Shown here piece after piece: positions 36,975 through 46,422 of a DNA stretch of 64,000 bases. Within the stretch, counting starts at the first letter, position 1, and each line of letters begins with the position of its first letter. The position numbers and the translations under genes are program-made. The notes beneath the pieces are model-generated. The model ran no database searches. It saw nothing but the letters and a program-made list of their open reading frames with translations, and was not told the origin of the DNA. The DNA comes from Citrobacter youngae ATCC 29220. Lineage in GTDB: Bacteria; Pseudomonadota; Gammaproteobacteria; Enterobacterales; Enterobacteriaceae. The stretch is taken from assembly GCF_000155975.1 (NCBI RefSeq), contig NZ_GG730299.1:2581740-2645739 (forward strand). Direction: 5' to 3'.

Positions 36975-37838
36975 TTATTCCTGCTCCAGCATCGCATTAA
37001 CCCACGCATCCAGATTGGCGAAAGTGGGTTTAGAGGCCAGATGCAGAAGTTTACGGCCAGCATCGACCGCCAGAAGCGTCGGTTTGCCGCCCGCTTGCGC
37101 GACCAGCACGGTACGCACGCATTCGAGCAGCGAATGCTCTGCCCGCGCCTGCTGCTCCATGGCGTTTGCCAGCGGATCCATCAGACAATAGCAGATGAAT
37201 ACCCCTAAGAAGGTCCCCACCAGCGCCGCCGCCACCTTCAAACCGATCAGCGCAATAGAGCCATCGATAGACTGCATGGTGATGATAATGCCCAGTACCG
37301 CCGCACAAATGCCGAATCCAGGCATCGCTTCGGCGGTACGCTGTAAGGAGCGCGAAGGGGTTAACAAAGATTCTTCCGCGGTATCCAATTCCTGATCGAG
37401 GATCCCTTCCAGCTCGTGGGCATCGATTTTCCCCATCGCCATCAGACGGAAGTTATCGGCGATAAATGTCACCAGCCGCTTCTGGGTCAGCACCAGCGGG
37501 TATTTCTGGAAGATGGTACTTTCTTCCGGCTGTTCGATATGCTGATCCAGCATACGCAAGCCGCCGTTCTGTACCATTTCCAGCAGCTCATACAGGCACA
37601 TCAGGAGCTGACGCTGGAACTCCGGTCCCATTTTCTTTTTACTGATCACCCCTTTGATCTGGTGGGCGATCTCTTTAAGCACATGTACCGGGTTACCAAT
37701 AATCATCGCCCCCAGGCCCGCACCGACGATAATAATAATTTCTGCTGGCTGCCAGATGGCAATTAACTGTCCACCGGCCTCAAAGTAACCACCAAATACG
37801 CAGCCTAAAACCACTAATAAACCAAAAATCTTTTGCAT
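36975..37838 (-). CDS. lafT: Flag-2 motor stator MotA homologue
   Basis: 287 aa from MQKIFGLLVV, with GGAGG seven bases before; the frame extends 16 codons upstream. Four membrane segments and the MotA cytoplasmic loop; PGFGICAAVLGIIITM is the conserved pore-proline segment. Forms the stator with LafU. Confidence 0.92.
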   Translation of the reverse strand: MQKIFGLLVVLGCVFGGYFEAGGQLIAIWQPAEIIIIVGAGLGAMIIGNPVHVLKEIAHQIKGVISKKKMGPEFQRQLLMCLYELLEMVQNGGLRMLDQHIEQPEESTIFQKYPLVLTQKRLVTFIADNFRLMAMGKIDAHELEGILDQELDTAEESLLTPSRSLQRTAEAMPGFGICAAVLGIIITMQSIDGSIALIGLKVAAALVGTFLGVFICYCLMDPLANAMEQQARAEHSLLECVRTVLVAQAGGKPTLLAVDAGRKLLHLASKPTFANLDAWVNAMLEQE

Positions 37839-37867
37839 TACGTCCTCCGCATGTTGATTCGGAATTG

Positions 37868-38584
37868 TTAGTCTGGATATAAACAATCACGAATCTTGTG
37901 CGTGATTTTTTTATTCATTTGACAAATTCGGGCTTCGGTCAGCCCTAATACCAACGCGATCTCTTTTAAATTCATATCGTGTTGGTAATACATTGAGAGC
38001 ACGAGGCCCTCTTTTTCACTGAGTTGGCTCAGGGCGTAACTCAACATTTCCTGGGTGACGAATTGCTCCTCAAGCCCCCGCCCTTCGAGCGGTGCGATCG
38101 GCATATCGCCATTCAGTAATTCATCCAGACTGGCCAGCGTTTCGGCGCCTTCCAGCTGTTGGTATTCCTGATAATCCTCAGACGATAATCCCAGCCGGGA
38201 CAGCTCCTCCCATGAGGGTTCATGCCCCAGCTGTGTGCGCGCATCACGAATCAAATCTTTAATCTGATGGTATTTTTGGCGTAGCTGACGCGGCCGCCAG
38301 TCAAGGCTGCGCAGCTCATCCAGAATGGCGCCGCGTATGCGGTGGACGGCATAACCGGCAAAACCTTCGTCCGGTTGACCGTAGCGGCGAATCGCGTTCA
38401 GCAATCCCATCAGCGCCGTTTGCTCCATATCCTGCCTGTCCATTACGCAGGTACATTGCGGCGCAAGTTGACGCACCACTTTGCGCACCAAAGGAAGATA
38501 AGCCTGTAAATAGTGGCTTTCCTGCTTTGGCGTGAGCACGGGCGTCGCATTGAAGTCTTCTGATTCGTAAGCATCCTGTATCAT
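37868..38584 (-). CDS. lafS: Flag-2 sigma factor, FliA (sigma-28) type
   Basis: 238 aa with sigma regions 2, 3 and 4: QTALMGLLNAIRRY and AVHRIRGAILDELRSLDW (region 2), then GLTEARICQMNKK (region 4 helix-turn-helix). It should direct late Flag-2 genes such as lafA and be held by LfgM. It is downstream of lafF and upstream of the stators. Confidence 0.93.
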   Translation of the reverse strand: MIQDAYESEDFNATPVLTPKQESHYLQAYLPLVRKVVRQLAPQCTCVMDRQDMEQTALMGLLNAIRRYGQPDEGFAGYAVHRIRGAILDELRSLDWRPRQLRQKYHQIKDLIRDARTQLGHEPSWEELSRLGLSSEDYQEYQQLEGAETLASLDELLNGDMPIAPLEGRGLEEQFVTQEMLSYALSQLSEKEGLVLSMYYQHDMNLKEIALVLGLTEARICQMNKKITHKIRDCLYPD

Positions 38585-38604
38585 GTTATTTCCTGGCTTG
38601 CCGC

Positions 38605-39075
38605 TTATTGGAACACGACTTTTTTCACCAATATGTCCTTATAAGGTGTCGCCATTTTGCGTTTCGCTAATTCAGCTTTCAGATTTTCAAATATTTTCTT
38701 TCTGATCTCGGAGATCTTCAGCGCCCGAATATCTTCATATTTCATATTCGACAGCTCATCTACGGTAATACTTTGATAAAGCGGCTCGTCCTTCTTAATT
38801 TTTTCCGCGTCTTTCTCTGTATCCACAACCATCACCAGCTCAGCGACCATATAGCGATCGCCCCCTTCATTATCATGAAGCGTCACCACCGTTTCCGGCA
38901 GAGAGACAAAAATACTGCTGGATTCATCCTGGCTATCTTCCGCTTCATGAGCGGGCTTTTCTGCTGCAGCCGTGGTTCCCTTCTTCATATAGTGATAAAC
39001 GCCCCAGCCTGCGCCTCCGGCAATACCCAGCGCCACGACGGAGCTAATCAGACACGCGATAACAATTTTCTTCAT
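38605..39075 (-). CDS. lafF: FliL-like flagellar basal-body protein
   Basis: 156 aa: short cytoplasmic tail, one membrane segment (IACLISSVVALGIAGGAGWGV), an acidic linker and a periplasmic FliL domain (FVSLPETVVTLHDNEGGDRY). FliL supports stator function and high torque. Confidence 0.88.
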   Translation of the reverse strand: MKKIVIACLISSVVALGIAGGAGWGVYHYMKKGTTAAAEKPAHEAEDSQDESSSIFVSLPETVVTLHDNEGGDRYMVAELVMVVDTEKDAEKIKKDEPLYQSITVDELSNMKYEDIRALKISEIRKKIFENLKAELAKRKMATPYKDILVKKVVFQ

Positions 39076-39082
39076 CTTGCTT

Positions 39083-40255
39083 TTACACTTTGATCAGAAC
39101 GGATTCGTTCTGTTGAAATTGAGGTTCGTCGTTAAGCGTTAGCGCCGACGTCACCTCGTCCTGTTGATGACCTGACTGCTGCTGTTGCTGTTGCGATTGC
39201 CCCTCGGAAGAGACCTGAACATTCACTTCCATGAAGTTCTGCGCCGTGAGGTGCTGGCGCAAGTTCTCGCTAAATTGCTGCAATGAGCGGCAGACATCGC
39301 TCTGATTTGCACCGATGTGAACCATCAGCTTTCCGGCATCCAGCTGCACGGCAATTTCCAGTTTGCCAAGCGAGGGAGGATCAAGACGAATGGTCGACAC
39401 CTGCTGCTGCTGACCGATCTGGAACTGAATTCTGTCTTTGAGCAGCGCGGTGAGCTTCTCTCCAAGCTCCTCGGTTGACATGGTCACTGGCGCGGAAACC
39501 GGCGTCGACACGATGTTATGCCCGGTCAGAGGGTTCACCGGCTGATTTCCCTGCGCCGCCGTATTGAGCAAACTTTGCGTAGAGAGCGCAGGGCTCACCG
39601 TCACGCCAGCGGTTTTTCTCTCCACCACCGGGCGAGGGCTGGGGCTCTGTGTTGATTTCACCCGGGCAGAAATTTGCTGTGACGTCGAGAGTGACGCAGG
39701 TTCAGGCGCGATCGCGCGCAGATCCTGGGCGGAAAACGTCGCCAGCTTAGCCTGCTGGTCCGGGGTTGCTGACGGCAAATCCTCGCTGAGTGACGCCAGT
39801 AACGTTTGTAGCTTAGGCGGCAGTGACGACAGGTCGGTTGCGTGCTGCCCGGCCGACGGCGCGGACGTTTTTTCGGGCTGGGCCATGGCGCTCGCCAGTT
39901 GGCGCAGAAGCGATGATCCCGGACGGGTGGTTTGCGCCTGCGCCAGCATTTTCAACATTTCACCATCCGGCTGTTTCTGTACATCAGCAGGAGCCGCCTG
40001 GGTTGGTTGCGCCAATAGCATAGCCAGCAAAGCCTGCATGGCTGCCGGGTTGGCGTCGTCTTGTTTATGTTCAGCCGCCGAGGTCTGCTGGTGGCTCAGT
40101 TTTGCGCCAATCAGCCGTTCAACTGCGGCGTTAAGCCCCGATTGGGGTAAAGAAAACGTGTCGCTGCTTGCAGGGGACGCCGACGCCGAAATCGTCGCCG
40201 TTTCCGGTGCGGCCTTTGCCGACGCACTGGCCGGGGCCAGTAATACAGGATTCAT
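39083..40255 (-). CDS. lafE: FliK-like hook-length control protein
   Basis: 390 aa. The first 260 residues are low-complexity, Ala/Ser/Gln/Pro-rich, a molecular ruler. The C-terminal FliK domain has TIRLDPPSLGKLEIAVQLDAG, which switches export from hook to filament. The last residues have a run of Gln. It overlaps lafD by 4 nt. Confidence 0.9.
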   Translation of the reverse strand: MNPVLLAPASASAKAAPETATISASASPASSDTFSLPQSGLNAAVERLIGAKLSHQQTSAAEHKQDDANPAAMQALLAMLLAQPTQAAPADVQKQPDGEMLKMLAQAQTTRPGSSLLRQLASAMAQPEKTSAPSAGQHATDLSSLPPKLQTLLASLSEDLPSATPDQQAKLATFSAQDLRAIAPEPASLSTSQQISARVKSTQSPSPRPVVERKTAGVTVSPALSTQSLLNTAAQGNQPVNPLTGHNIVSTPVSAPVTMSTEELGEKLTALLKDRIQFQIGQQQQVSTIRLDPPSLGKLEIAVQLDAGKLMVHIGANQSDVCRSLQQFSENLRQHLTAQNFMEVNVQVSSEGQSQQQQQQSGHQQDEVTSALTLNDEPQFQQNESVLIKV

Positions 40256-40569
40256 GCCTTCTCCGAAATTAAATTCACCATTGAATACGCCAACATGCCT
40301 TCCTGGTTTTGCTGATGTTTATCCATGCGCGCTTTGAGTTCTTCCGCACGCTGCGTTCGCCGCGCAATTAACGCCTCAAATGCGATCAGCATTCTGCTTT
40401 TCACTTCCCGTAGCGCCTCGGCGTCAGTTTCCCAGGCGGCATAGGCATGGAAATCACGCATCACCTGCTGATGCAGGCCTGGCAATCGACGCCACCGTTT
40501 TTGATCCAGGGCATCGTTCATTGCCGCCACCAGGGCATAAAGCTGCTGTTGCTGACGCTCTCTTTCCAT
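40252..40569 (-). CDS. lafD: FliT-like chaperone
   Basis: 105 aa, all helical and highly charged, in the fliT slot of the operon between lafC (FliS) and lafE. ATGA overlap with lafE. Sequence identity to FliT is not obvious by eye, so the call rests mostly on position and size; a FliJ/FliT-type export chaperone for LafB is likely. Confidence 0.75.
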   Translation of the reverse strand: MERERQQQQLYALVAAMNDALDQKRWRRLPGLHQQVMRDFHAYAAWETDAEALREVKSRMLIAFEALIARRTQRAEELKARMDKHQQNQEGMLAYSMVNLISEKA

Positions 40570-40573
40570 CGCC

Positions 40574-40966
40574 TTATCCCAGTTTTGCCGACAGACCTTC
40601 CCAGCCCGTGCGCAGATTCGTCAGGATGAGGATCACTTCATCAATTTTTTCCAACGACAATTCGCCGCTGGCTTCATACAGACGGTAGACGCAGTGGTCA
40701 TACAGCCGGGACAGATTCACTACCAGCTCGCCGCCCGTTTCAAACTCCAGCGAGCTGGTCAGGGCGTTGAGAATATCGATGCATTTATTGATGCTTTGCG
40801 CTTTCCGCTCGTAGCGTTTGTTTTCAATGTGGCTTTTCGCGCGTTCCAGCTCATCCATCAGCCCCGAAAACAGCACCAGCACCAGCTCTAACGGCGATGC
40901 TGCTGCGGTACGCGCAGCAAGATCCATCTCTTTGTATTGCGAATAACCATCCTGCGTGTCGTACAT
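40574..40966 (-). CDS. lafC: flagellin chaperone FliS homologue
   Basis: 130 aa four-helix FliS: ASPLELVLVLFSGLMDELERA and ALTSSLEFETGGELVVNLSRLYDHC are typical. Binds unfolded LafA before export. Confidence 0.92.
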   Translation of the reverse strand: MYDTQDGYSQYKEMDLAARTAAASPLELVLVLFSGLMDELERAKSHIENKRYERKAQSINKCIDILNALTSSLEFETGGELVVNLSRLYDHCVYRLYEASGELSLEKIDEVILILTNLRTGWEGLSAKLG

Positions 40967-40999
40967 GTTGCTTCTTAATCCTTCTGTTAAATCAGCCCG

Positions 41000-42325
41000 T
41001 TACATAAACGCGGCCATACTCACTTTCATGGTGTACACCTCAACCAGCGTATTGGTGTACTCTTCCACGTAGCGGTCATAGTTGGTGTTATAGGTTTCAG
41101 TCAGCTGATCGCTTTCGTCCTGAATTTTGCTCTGCTGGTTATCAATGTTTTCCTGGCGCATGGCGATAATGCCGTTGCTGGAGTCCAGGTAACTTTCCAT
41201 CAGGTCATCCATCTGCGCGACCATGCTGTCGTCGCCGACAAAAATAGAGGTCAACCCGTCCGGGTTCTCTTCCATTTCTTCGCTGAACTGGGTGGAGTCA
41301 ATTTGTAAGTGACCATCTGAATCCAGCGTGATGCCATAATCGACAATCGAGACGCCGCCGTATGAGGCGTGGGCGATGTCATCCATTTGATTCGCCAGCG
41401 AATTCATCCCGGCGTCACCGGCAAAAACCCCGGCAGCCGTACCGTCATCGCCATAGCTGGTCAGTGAATCAATGGTGTCGATCAAGGTGTTGTAGGCATC
41501 CACGAAAGTCTGCACTTTTGCCTGCGATCCGCTGGAGTCTTCCGCGACGGTAAAGGTGGTCACATCATTAGGATCGTCAGGATCGCTGACCTCGGAAAAG
41601 GTCATCGTCACGCCGGGGATCACATCGTCAAAGGTATTCGTGCTGCTGGTGATGGCAGGGCCCGTTTGACTTCCCAGATGAATTTCTGCGTCCTGCGGAT
41701 TCGTGATGAGCTGCTCACTGGAGGATTCCGCCGCCGCCAGATCGGTGTTGCCCGTAACGCTCACCGAAAAGCCGCTTTGCGCTCCGGTGGTATCAGAGGT
41801 CAGCATGATGGTGGTGGTGCCGTCGGTTTTAACCAGCGCCGCCGACACGCCGGGGTTATCGTCCGAGTTATTAATCGCATCAACCAGTTCGTTGGCATCA
41901 ATAAAACTGTCGCCATCTTCATCAGCAGCCGCGAGATCGATATCCATGGTCGTGCCGTCATCCATCGACAACGTAAAGGTACCGGATGCGCTGTACTGGT
42001 CATCGCTCATGCTGAACGTGGTTTGTTGCGCCTGGGCAAGTGCCGAAACATAAAATGAATAGGTTCCGGCCTGAGCTTCCGAGTTTGCTGATATGGTGTT
42101 TGAATCATTGCTCGACGTAGCAGAAAACGTCAGCGGGCCGTCGGTGTCACTGTTGAGCGCATCTATTGCTGACTGAAAGTCGGTGAGCGCCGAACTTAAC
42201 GAGTCCAGGCCGTTACTTTCTGCATCCAATTCGTTCTGTTGGTTCTGCAGATTCGCCGCCTGGGTGGCAATATCGGCGTAGGCAAATTCTTGTGCTAATT
42301 TTTGGATCGGACTCGTAAAGCTCAT
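41000..42325 (-). CDS. lafB: filament cap protein FliD homologue
   Basis: 441 aa from ATG 42325, with GGAG nine bases before. The frame also opens two codons earlier at TTG. FliD N- and C-terminal domains with a central acidic, Ser/Thr-rich insert. The sigma-54 promoter 35 bp upstream starts the lafB-C-D-E-F-S-T-U run. Confidence 0.92.
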   Translation of the reverse strand: MSFTSPIQKLAQEFAYADIATQAANLQNQQNELDAESNGLDSLSSALTDFQSAIDALNSDTDGPLTFSATSSNDSNTISANSEAQAGTYSFYVSALAQAQQTTFSMSDDQYSASGTFTLSMDDGTTMDIDLAAADEDGDSFIDANELVDAINNSDDNPGVSAALVKTDGTTTIMLTSDTTGAQSGFSVSVTGNTDLAAAESSSEQLITNPQDAEIHLGSQTGPAITSSTNTFDDVIPGVTMTFSEVSDPDDPNDVTTFTVAEDSSGSQAKVQTFVDAYNTLIDTIDSLTSYGDDGTAAGVFAGDAGMNSLANQMDDIAHASYGGVSIVDYGITLDSDGHLQIDSTQFSEEMEENPDGLTSIFVGDDSMVAQMDDLMESYLDSSNGIIAMRQENIDNQQSKIQDESDQLTETYNTNYDRYVEEYTNTLVEVYTMKVSMAAFM

Positions 42326-42359
42326 AATCAATGACTCCGTGCAACGTTAGTGATGTGAT

Positions 42360-42375
42360 AGCAAAACACATGCCA
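42360..42375 (-). promoter_or_regulatory. sigma-54 promoter of the lafB operon
   Basis: Minus strand TGGCAT-GTGTT-TTGCT: exact -24 GG and -12 GC spacing. The predicted start is near 42349, 24 bases upstream of the lafB ATG. Confidence 0.75.
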
Positions 42376-42476
42376 ATATTTTTTATTATTAATATTCAGT
42401 AAGTTAAGTTAATAGCGGAAATAACTTTTCCCTTCTCAAGGAAGGTTTCCAGGCAAAGATCCGGTCGTTGAAAGCA

Positions 42477-42500
42477 CAACACCGCCGGGTGGCGGTGTTG
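42477..42500 (-). terminator. lafA terminator
   Basis: Arms CAACACCGCC and GGCGGTGTTG with a 4-nt loop, 22 bases past the flagellin stop. Isolates lafA from the lafB operon. Confidence 0.8.
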
Positions 42501-42521
42501 AGATTGACGTTAAGTCAGGAA

Positions 42522-43436
42522 TTACTGCAGCAGGCTGGAAACCATGCTGGACATGCTGTTGGACTGCTTCAGCATGGTGATACCGGTTTGCATCAGCACC
42601 TGTTGCTGGGTCATGTTGGACGCTTCCGTCGCGTAGTCGGTATCCATAATGTTACCGATCGCCACTTCAGTGTTGTCCTGCATGCTGGTCAGGTTAGCCG
42701 CGGTGTCGTTCAGACGGTTGATGGATGCACCCAGTTTGGACTGGATCTTAGACACGTCGTCCATTGCAGTCTGGATAGTTCCAATCATCGCATTTGCGGA
42801 GCCTGAAGTGGTCAGCTCAGAACCACCGGAAACACCGGCATTACCGGTAGCATCAGCCTGATCGCCTCGGAAAGAGGCGCTAACGTCACCCAGTGCGCCG
42901 ACCAGATCGTCCAGTTGGCTGGAAATATCAACGGTCATGGTGTCAGAAGATTCAGCGCCAACCTGGAAGGTTACGCCGCTCTGGAACAGACCGTCCTTAC
43001 CGGTGTTGCTGGTACCGGAAACACCGAACAGGTTGGTGCCGCCGTAAGTGGTGTTCTGCAGCATATCGGACATCTGCTGGCCCAGTTCGTCGTATTCGTC
43101 CTGCATCGCCTGCAAATCTTCGTCGCTGTACGTTCCGTTCGCAGCCTGGGTGGACAGGTCTTTCATACGGCCCAGGACGTCGGTCATTTCGTCAAACATG
43201 CTGTCCGCAGTCTGCAGCATGGCAGTGGCATCGTTGATGTTGCTCAGCGCAACGCCCATACCGCTGGACTGCGCGGTCAGACGGCTGGCAATCTGTTTGC
43301 CCGCAGCGTCATCTGCAGAAGAGTTAATACGGTTACCTGTCGCCAGACGTTCCATAGAAGTAGACAGTGATGCGCTGCTTTTGTTGATAGCATTAACAGC
43401 AGACATTGATGCGGTATTAGTATTAATCGATAACAT
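42522..43436 (-). CDS. lafA: Flag-2 lateral flagellin
   Basis: 304 aa, short for a flagellin. Conserved D0/D1 ends: MLSINTNTASMSAVNAINKS at the start, and QQQVLMQTGITMLKQSNSM then SSLLQ at the end. The middle (about 135-225) is a small variable insert rich in Ser, Thr, Gly and Asp (SGTSNTGKDG; SGGSELTTSGSAN). These are plausible O-glycosylation targets for the enzymes at 58.3-64 kb. GGAG lies nine bases before the ATG. Confidence 0.95.
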   Translation of the reverse strand: MLSINTNTASMSAVNAINKSSASLSTSMERLATGNRINSSADDAAGKQIASRLTAQSSGMGVALSNINDATAMLQTADSMFDEMTDVLGRMKDLSTQAANGTYSDEDLQAMQDEYDELGQQMSDMLQNTTYGGTNLFGVSGTSNTGKDGLFQSGVTFQVGAESSDTMTVDISSQLDDLVGALGDVSASFRGDQADATGNAGVSGGSELTTSGSANAMIGTIQTAMDDVSKIQSKLGASINRLNDTAANLTSMQDNTEVAIGNIMDTDYATEASNMTQQQVLMQTGITMLKQSNSMSSMVSSLLQ

Positions 43437-43991
43437 GGTACTGCTCCTTGGGAATAATCGTTTTTGTTTCGATACTCTGTAAAAACGACCACCCGTTCGG
43501 AAAACTTAAAGCGCTGCAAAAAAATTTTTTTACGCACATCACAACGCCGTGAGGGAGATAAAACGCATCCCCCTCTCTATTTTAGCTTTCCGTGCTTTTA
43601 GTACCAAAACAGCCACAACCCAGGCTACATCTCAATCAAGATTTAATTAAAAGATTATTAGAAATATCTAATAATTAGTTGTTTGTTTACGCACCTTCAG
43701 CGTTAACTTAATGATAAAGATAAGATTATCCTTAATCAAGAATGCGTTAAAGCACCGTACCCTGGCTTTATTTTACATTTGGTTGCAAATAGCCTGTATT
43801 TTTATATTGTGAGTCTCTGGCACTTTCGTTACATTTCAAATCCTTTTTTGGACAGCATAAAAAACACTCAATAGCGATTCGGCTGTAGCCTCATAGCCAG
43901 AAAGATATTTCACTTTCTTCAGAATTTTAATGCACTGATTTTTAACGGTGTAACACCAGGGATATAAAATCTTGCACGGGTATACAAAACG
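43437..43991. other. 555-bp divergent control region between lafA and lafZ
   Basis: AT-rich and without genes. Contains the lafA promoter zone (43482-43510) and, on the plus strand, TGGCAC-TTTCG-TTACA (43818-43833), a one-mismatch sigma-54-like site 158 bp before lafZ. The remainder may bind LafZ. Confidence 0.55.
43482..43510 (-). promoter_or_regulatory. candidate sigma-28 promoter of lafA
   Basis: On the minus strand TAAGTTTT and GTCGTTTT, spaced 11 bp, resemble the TAAAGTTT/GCCGATAA boxes of FliA promoters with three to four changes. It lies about 45 bp before the start codon. Weak on its own, supported by position. Confidence 0.4.
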
Positions 43992-44942
43992 ATGAGTATC
44001 GTAGTCAACAACTGGCGGATGGATTCCTCGCTTAATGCGTTAATCCATTGTGAAACAGGCGAGATACGTCGCCTGGGCGAATACCATTTTATTCTGTTAG
44101 AGACATTAGCTAAAAATGCCGATGTCGTTTTATCCCGGTCGTATTTAATGACCGCCGTATGGAAGAATCGCATCGTCGGTGGAAATAGCCTGCCGACAGC
44201 CGTTCATGCCCTGCGCGTTGCTATCGATGATGACGGCAAGCAGCAGGAAATTATAAAAACCATCCCCAAAAAAGGGTATTTATTTAATAAAAAGTATCTG
44301 ATTGAAATCATTGACCATAATGAAACTGAGGTTGATGACAGTATCGTTGATGAAGCCGAAAAGAGTACCGAGGCGGCAGAAGCCCTTGCGCCTGAGGGTA
44401 TGTCTTCGCCGACAGAAAAAGAAAAAATAACCATATTTAACAATCAACTACCATCAAGGCAGCAGAGAAAACCCGTCGCCAGACGTCATCCTTACCGGGC
44501 CGTTCTGATAACCTTACCCGTTATTGTTATCGCGCTGTTATTGTTTGGCTTAATCTCTTATTTTAAAGCGCCGTCTGTCGCTAAAATGGAAGAAGCCCCG
44601 CAATTGGTTAAAGAGACGCTTGAAAATACCGACCGTATTGCGGTATATCAGCTTTACGATCCAGGTGAGAATAAGAAATCTTCTTCGTTTGTTTCACAAC
44701 ATATTCTTCCCGGCGTGGAGCAGATCAACCCCCTGTTAGTCGCGCATAACGCTTCGATGACCTTGTATTATCGGGTCTCGATGAACAAGCTTGCACTTGA
44801 TATTGTGCTTAACAATCAATGCAATGATAAGTGGCAGTTAGCGCTAAGCTTTGATAACTGGCTAAATAAAGATAATGAAATGAATGGTATTTTAATTAAA
44901 GAAGTGGAGAAAATGTTAAATGAAATGCCAAAATGCAAATAA
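43992..44942 (+). CDS. lafZ: ToxR-like transmembrane regulator
   Basis: 316 aa: N-terminal OmpR/ToxR-type winged helix (VLSRSYLMTAVWKNRIVGGNSLPTAV, about 46-75; TIPKKGYLF ends it), an acidic linker, one membrane helix (ITLPVIVIALLLFGLISYF, about 175-195), and a periplasmic domain of about 120 residues with two cysteines. LafZ of E. coli Flag-2 is a membrane regulator in the same slot. It probably senses an external or surface cue and controls lafA next door. Its 3' end overlaps the next gene by 23 nt. Confidence 0.88.
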   Translation: MSIVVNNWRMDSSLNALIHCETGEIRRLGEYHFILLETLAKNADVVLSRSYLMTAVWKNRIVGGNSLPTAVHALRVAIDDDGKQQEIIKTIPKKGYLFNKKYLIEIIDHNETEVDDSIVDEAEKSTEAAEALAPEGMSSPTEKEKITIFNNQLPSRQQRKPVARRHPYRAVLITLPVIVIALLLFGLISYFKAPSVAKMEEAPQLVKETLENTDRIAVYQLYDPGENKKSSSFVSQHILPGVEQINPLLVAHNASMTLYYRVSMNKLALDIVLNNQCNDKWQLALSFDNWLNKDNEMNGILIKEVEKMLNEMPKCK

Positions 44943-45399
44943 TTTCTTTTTCCCTGGCCTGTCTGCTTTCACGCTATTTTGCACCTTTATGGCTTATGCC
45001 CATATTGAAAATACGGTTATTGCCAATTACGACCTGACCACCGGCAAAAACGTACATTATGAACTTATCGCAAATCCTCTGGATAAAAGCACCACGATCA
45101 CTCTCGTTCCACTGGAGCAAAATAATAAAATGTCCTCTACGTTTAAGGTCGCATCGTGTATTAATCATTATACGGGATCATATAAACAGGGTGAGTTTCA
45201 TTTTAGTACCACCAAAACCGATCAAAACGATTCTCGTATGGCTAATCTCGGGGCATTCGTCACTGAGCACAATCTGCATACGTGGTGGCTGCATATAAAC
45301 CCGCAGCAAAATTTGATTTTTACACGGGATGTCGGAAGTCTGCTAATCACAGACTCCTCTGTATTTAACTTTTCAACAAAAGCATGCCACCAGGATTAA
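44920..45399 (+). CDS. secreted partner of LafZ
   Basis: 159 aa with a signal peptide (to MAYA, residue 27; mature start HIENT). The mature part is beta-rich with two cysteines (about 87 and 156) and no known domain. It overlaps lafZ by 23 nt, so translation is coupled, and it ends 4 nt inside the convergent lafW gene. The layout recalls ToxR/ToxS, where a periplasmic partner stabilises the regulator's outer domain. It is not part of the Flag-2 gene list I know; role is inferred. Confidence 0.7.
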   Translation: MKCQNANNFFFPGLSAFTLFCTFMAYAHIENTVIANYDLTTGKNVHYELIANPLDKSTTITLVPLEQNNKMSSTFKVASCINHYTGSYKQGEFHFSTTKTDQNDSRMANLGAFVTEHNLHTWWLHINPQQNLIFTRDVGSLLITDSSVFNFSTKACHQD

Positions 45400-46397
45400 C
45401 TTAATAAACTACGGACAGTCTGGCTGGAAAGCCGGGCTTGTCCATTTACCGCCTGTGCTAATACCTGATAATTATGATTAGCATGATCCAATACCCCACC
45501 CAGTGATTCCGAGGCTTTGACCGCACTTTCCGCCTGCGGGAAACGCGCCATACCGTCAATCAGCTGCCGCGCCTTCTCCTGCTGGGCAGCCATCTGCGCA
45601 CGTTGATCGCCAATGCTATCCAGCGCCTGCTGTAGCCCATCCTGAGTTCGGGCGCCTCCCTGCGATATATGCTGTTGAAGCTCCTCTGAACGTGAGGGAT
45701 CGGCAAACGTTTTCAGCGGGGTAAACGCCGATGTCTTCGCGTCAACATCGCGTACGCTCAGGGTTTGTTGGATCTGCGGCCACTGCTTTTCCGTGGTGGA
45801 GAACGTTAGCGCCCCCTGCCGATCGTGCACCTGCACGCCGACGCGACGCAGCGCGTTGCTCATCATCATTTTGTACTGACCAGGATCCAGATCCTCACCG
45901 ACCACCACCGCAGAGTGCTGCGTTTGCCGCCCATCGGAAACGCTAAACATGCGTGAGCTTATGGCCTCTTTTTGCAGCATCTGCGCCAGTTCCGGCGCAT
46001 GAAAGGTCACTCGCGCCTCGCCCTGCAAAACCGGACGCAGTTGCCTGTCCACCGCGCCGCCGGATAGCGCCGTTCTTTTATCCAGCCACTGGGAAAGTTC
46101 GGCTCCTTTTTGCTGCTGCGCCTGCCCGCCACGGCGCGAGGCATGGCGGTAATCCAGTAAATGCTGTTCCAGTTGTCCCAGATAATGGTCGGCCTGCTGC
46201 AGCGTGGTGAGCTGATCGTTAAGCTGCACGCTGTAGCGCTGGGGCCGAGTGGTAATAAGGGGTGAGGCCGGGTAATCACTCGCCGTTGCGGGTAACTTTT
46301 GACGGACAGGGGCATTCTGCACAACGGTATGCTGCTGTACAGAAGAATGAAGTGCTCCGCTACCGGAGAGTGATGTTGTATTTAAACCGACCTGCAT
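45396..46397 (-). CDS. lafW: Flag-2 hook-associated protein LafW
   Basis: 333 aa, soluble, Gln-rich, with helical ends (residues 65-85 and 270-330) as in axial flagellar proteins. It follows lfgL by 25 bp in the slot of E. coli lafW. Sequence is poorly conserved with FlgK/FlgL; the call rests on position and composition. Its stop overlaps the convergent gene by 4 nt, and no terminator hairpin is visible there. Confidence 0.75.
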   Translation of the reverse strand: MQVGLNTTSLSGSGALHSSVQQHTVVQNAPVRQKLPATASDYPASPLITTRPQRYSVQLNDQLTTLQQADHYLGQLEQHLLDYRHASRRGGQAQQQKGAELSQWLDKRTALSGGAVDRQLRPVLQGEARVTFHAPELAQMLQKEAISSRMFSVSDGRQTQHSAVVVGEDLDPGQYKMMMSNALRRVGVQVHDRQGALTFSTTEKQWPQIQQTLSVRDVDAKTSAFTPLKTFADPSRSEELQQHISQGGARTQDGLQQALDSIGDQRAQMAAQQEKARQLIDGMARFPQAESAVKASESLGGVLDHANHNYQVLAQAVNGQARLSSQTVRSLLS

Positions 46398-46422
46398 ACT
46401 ATTCCTGGGTTAGCGCTTACTG

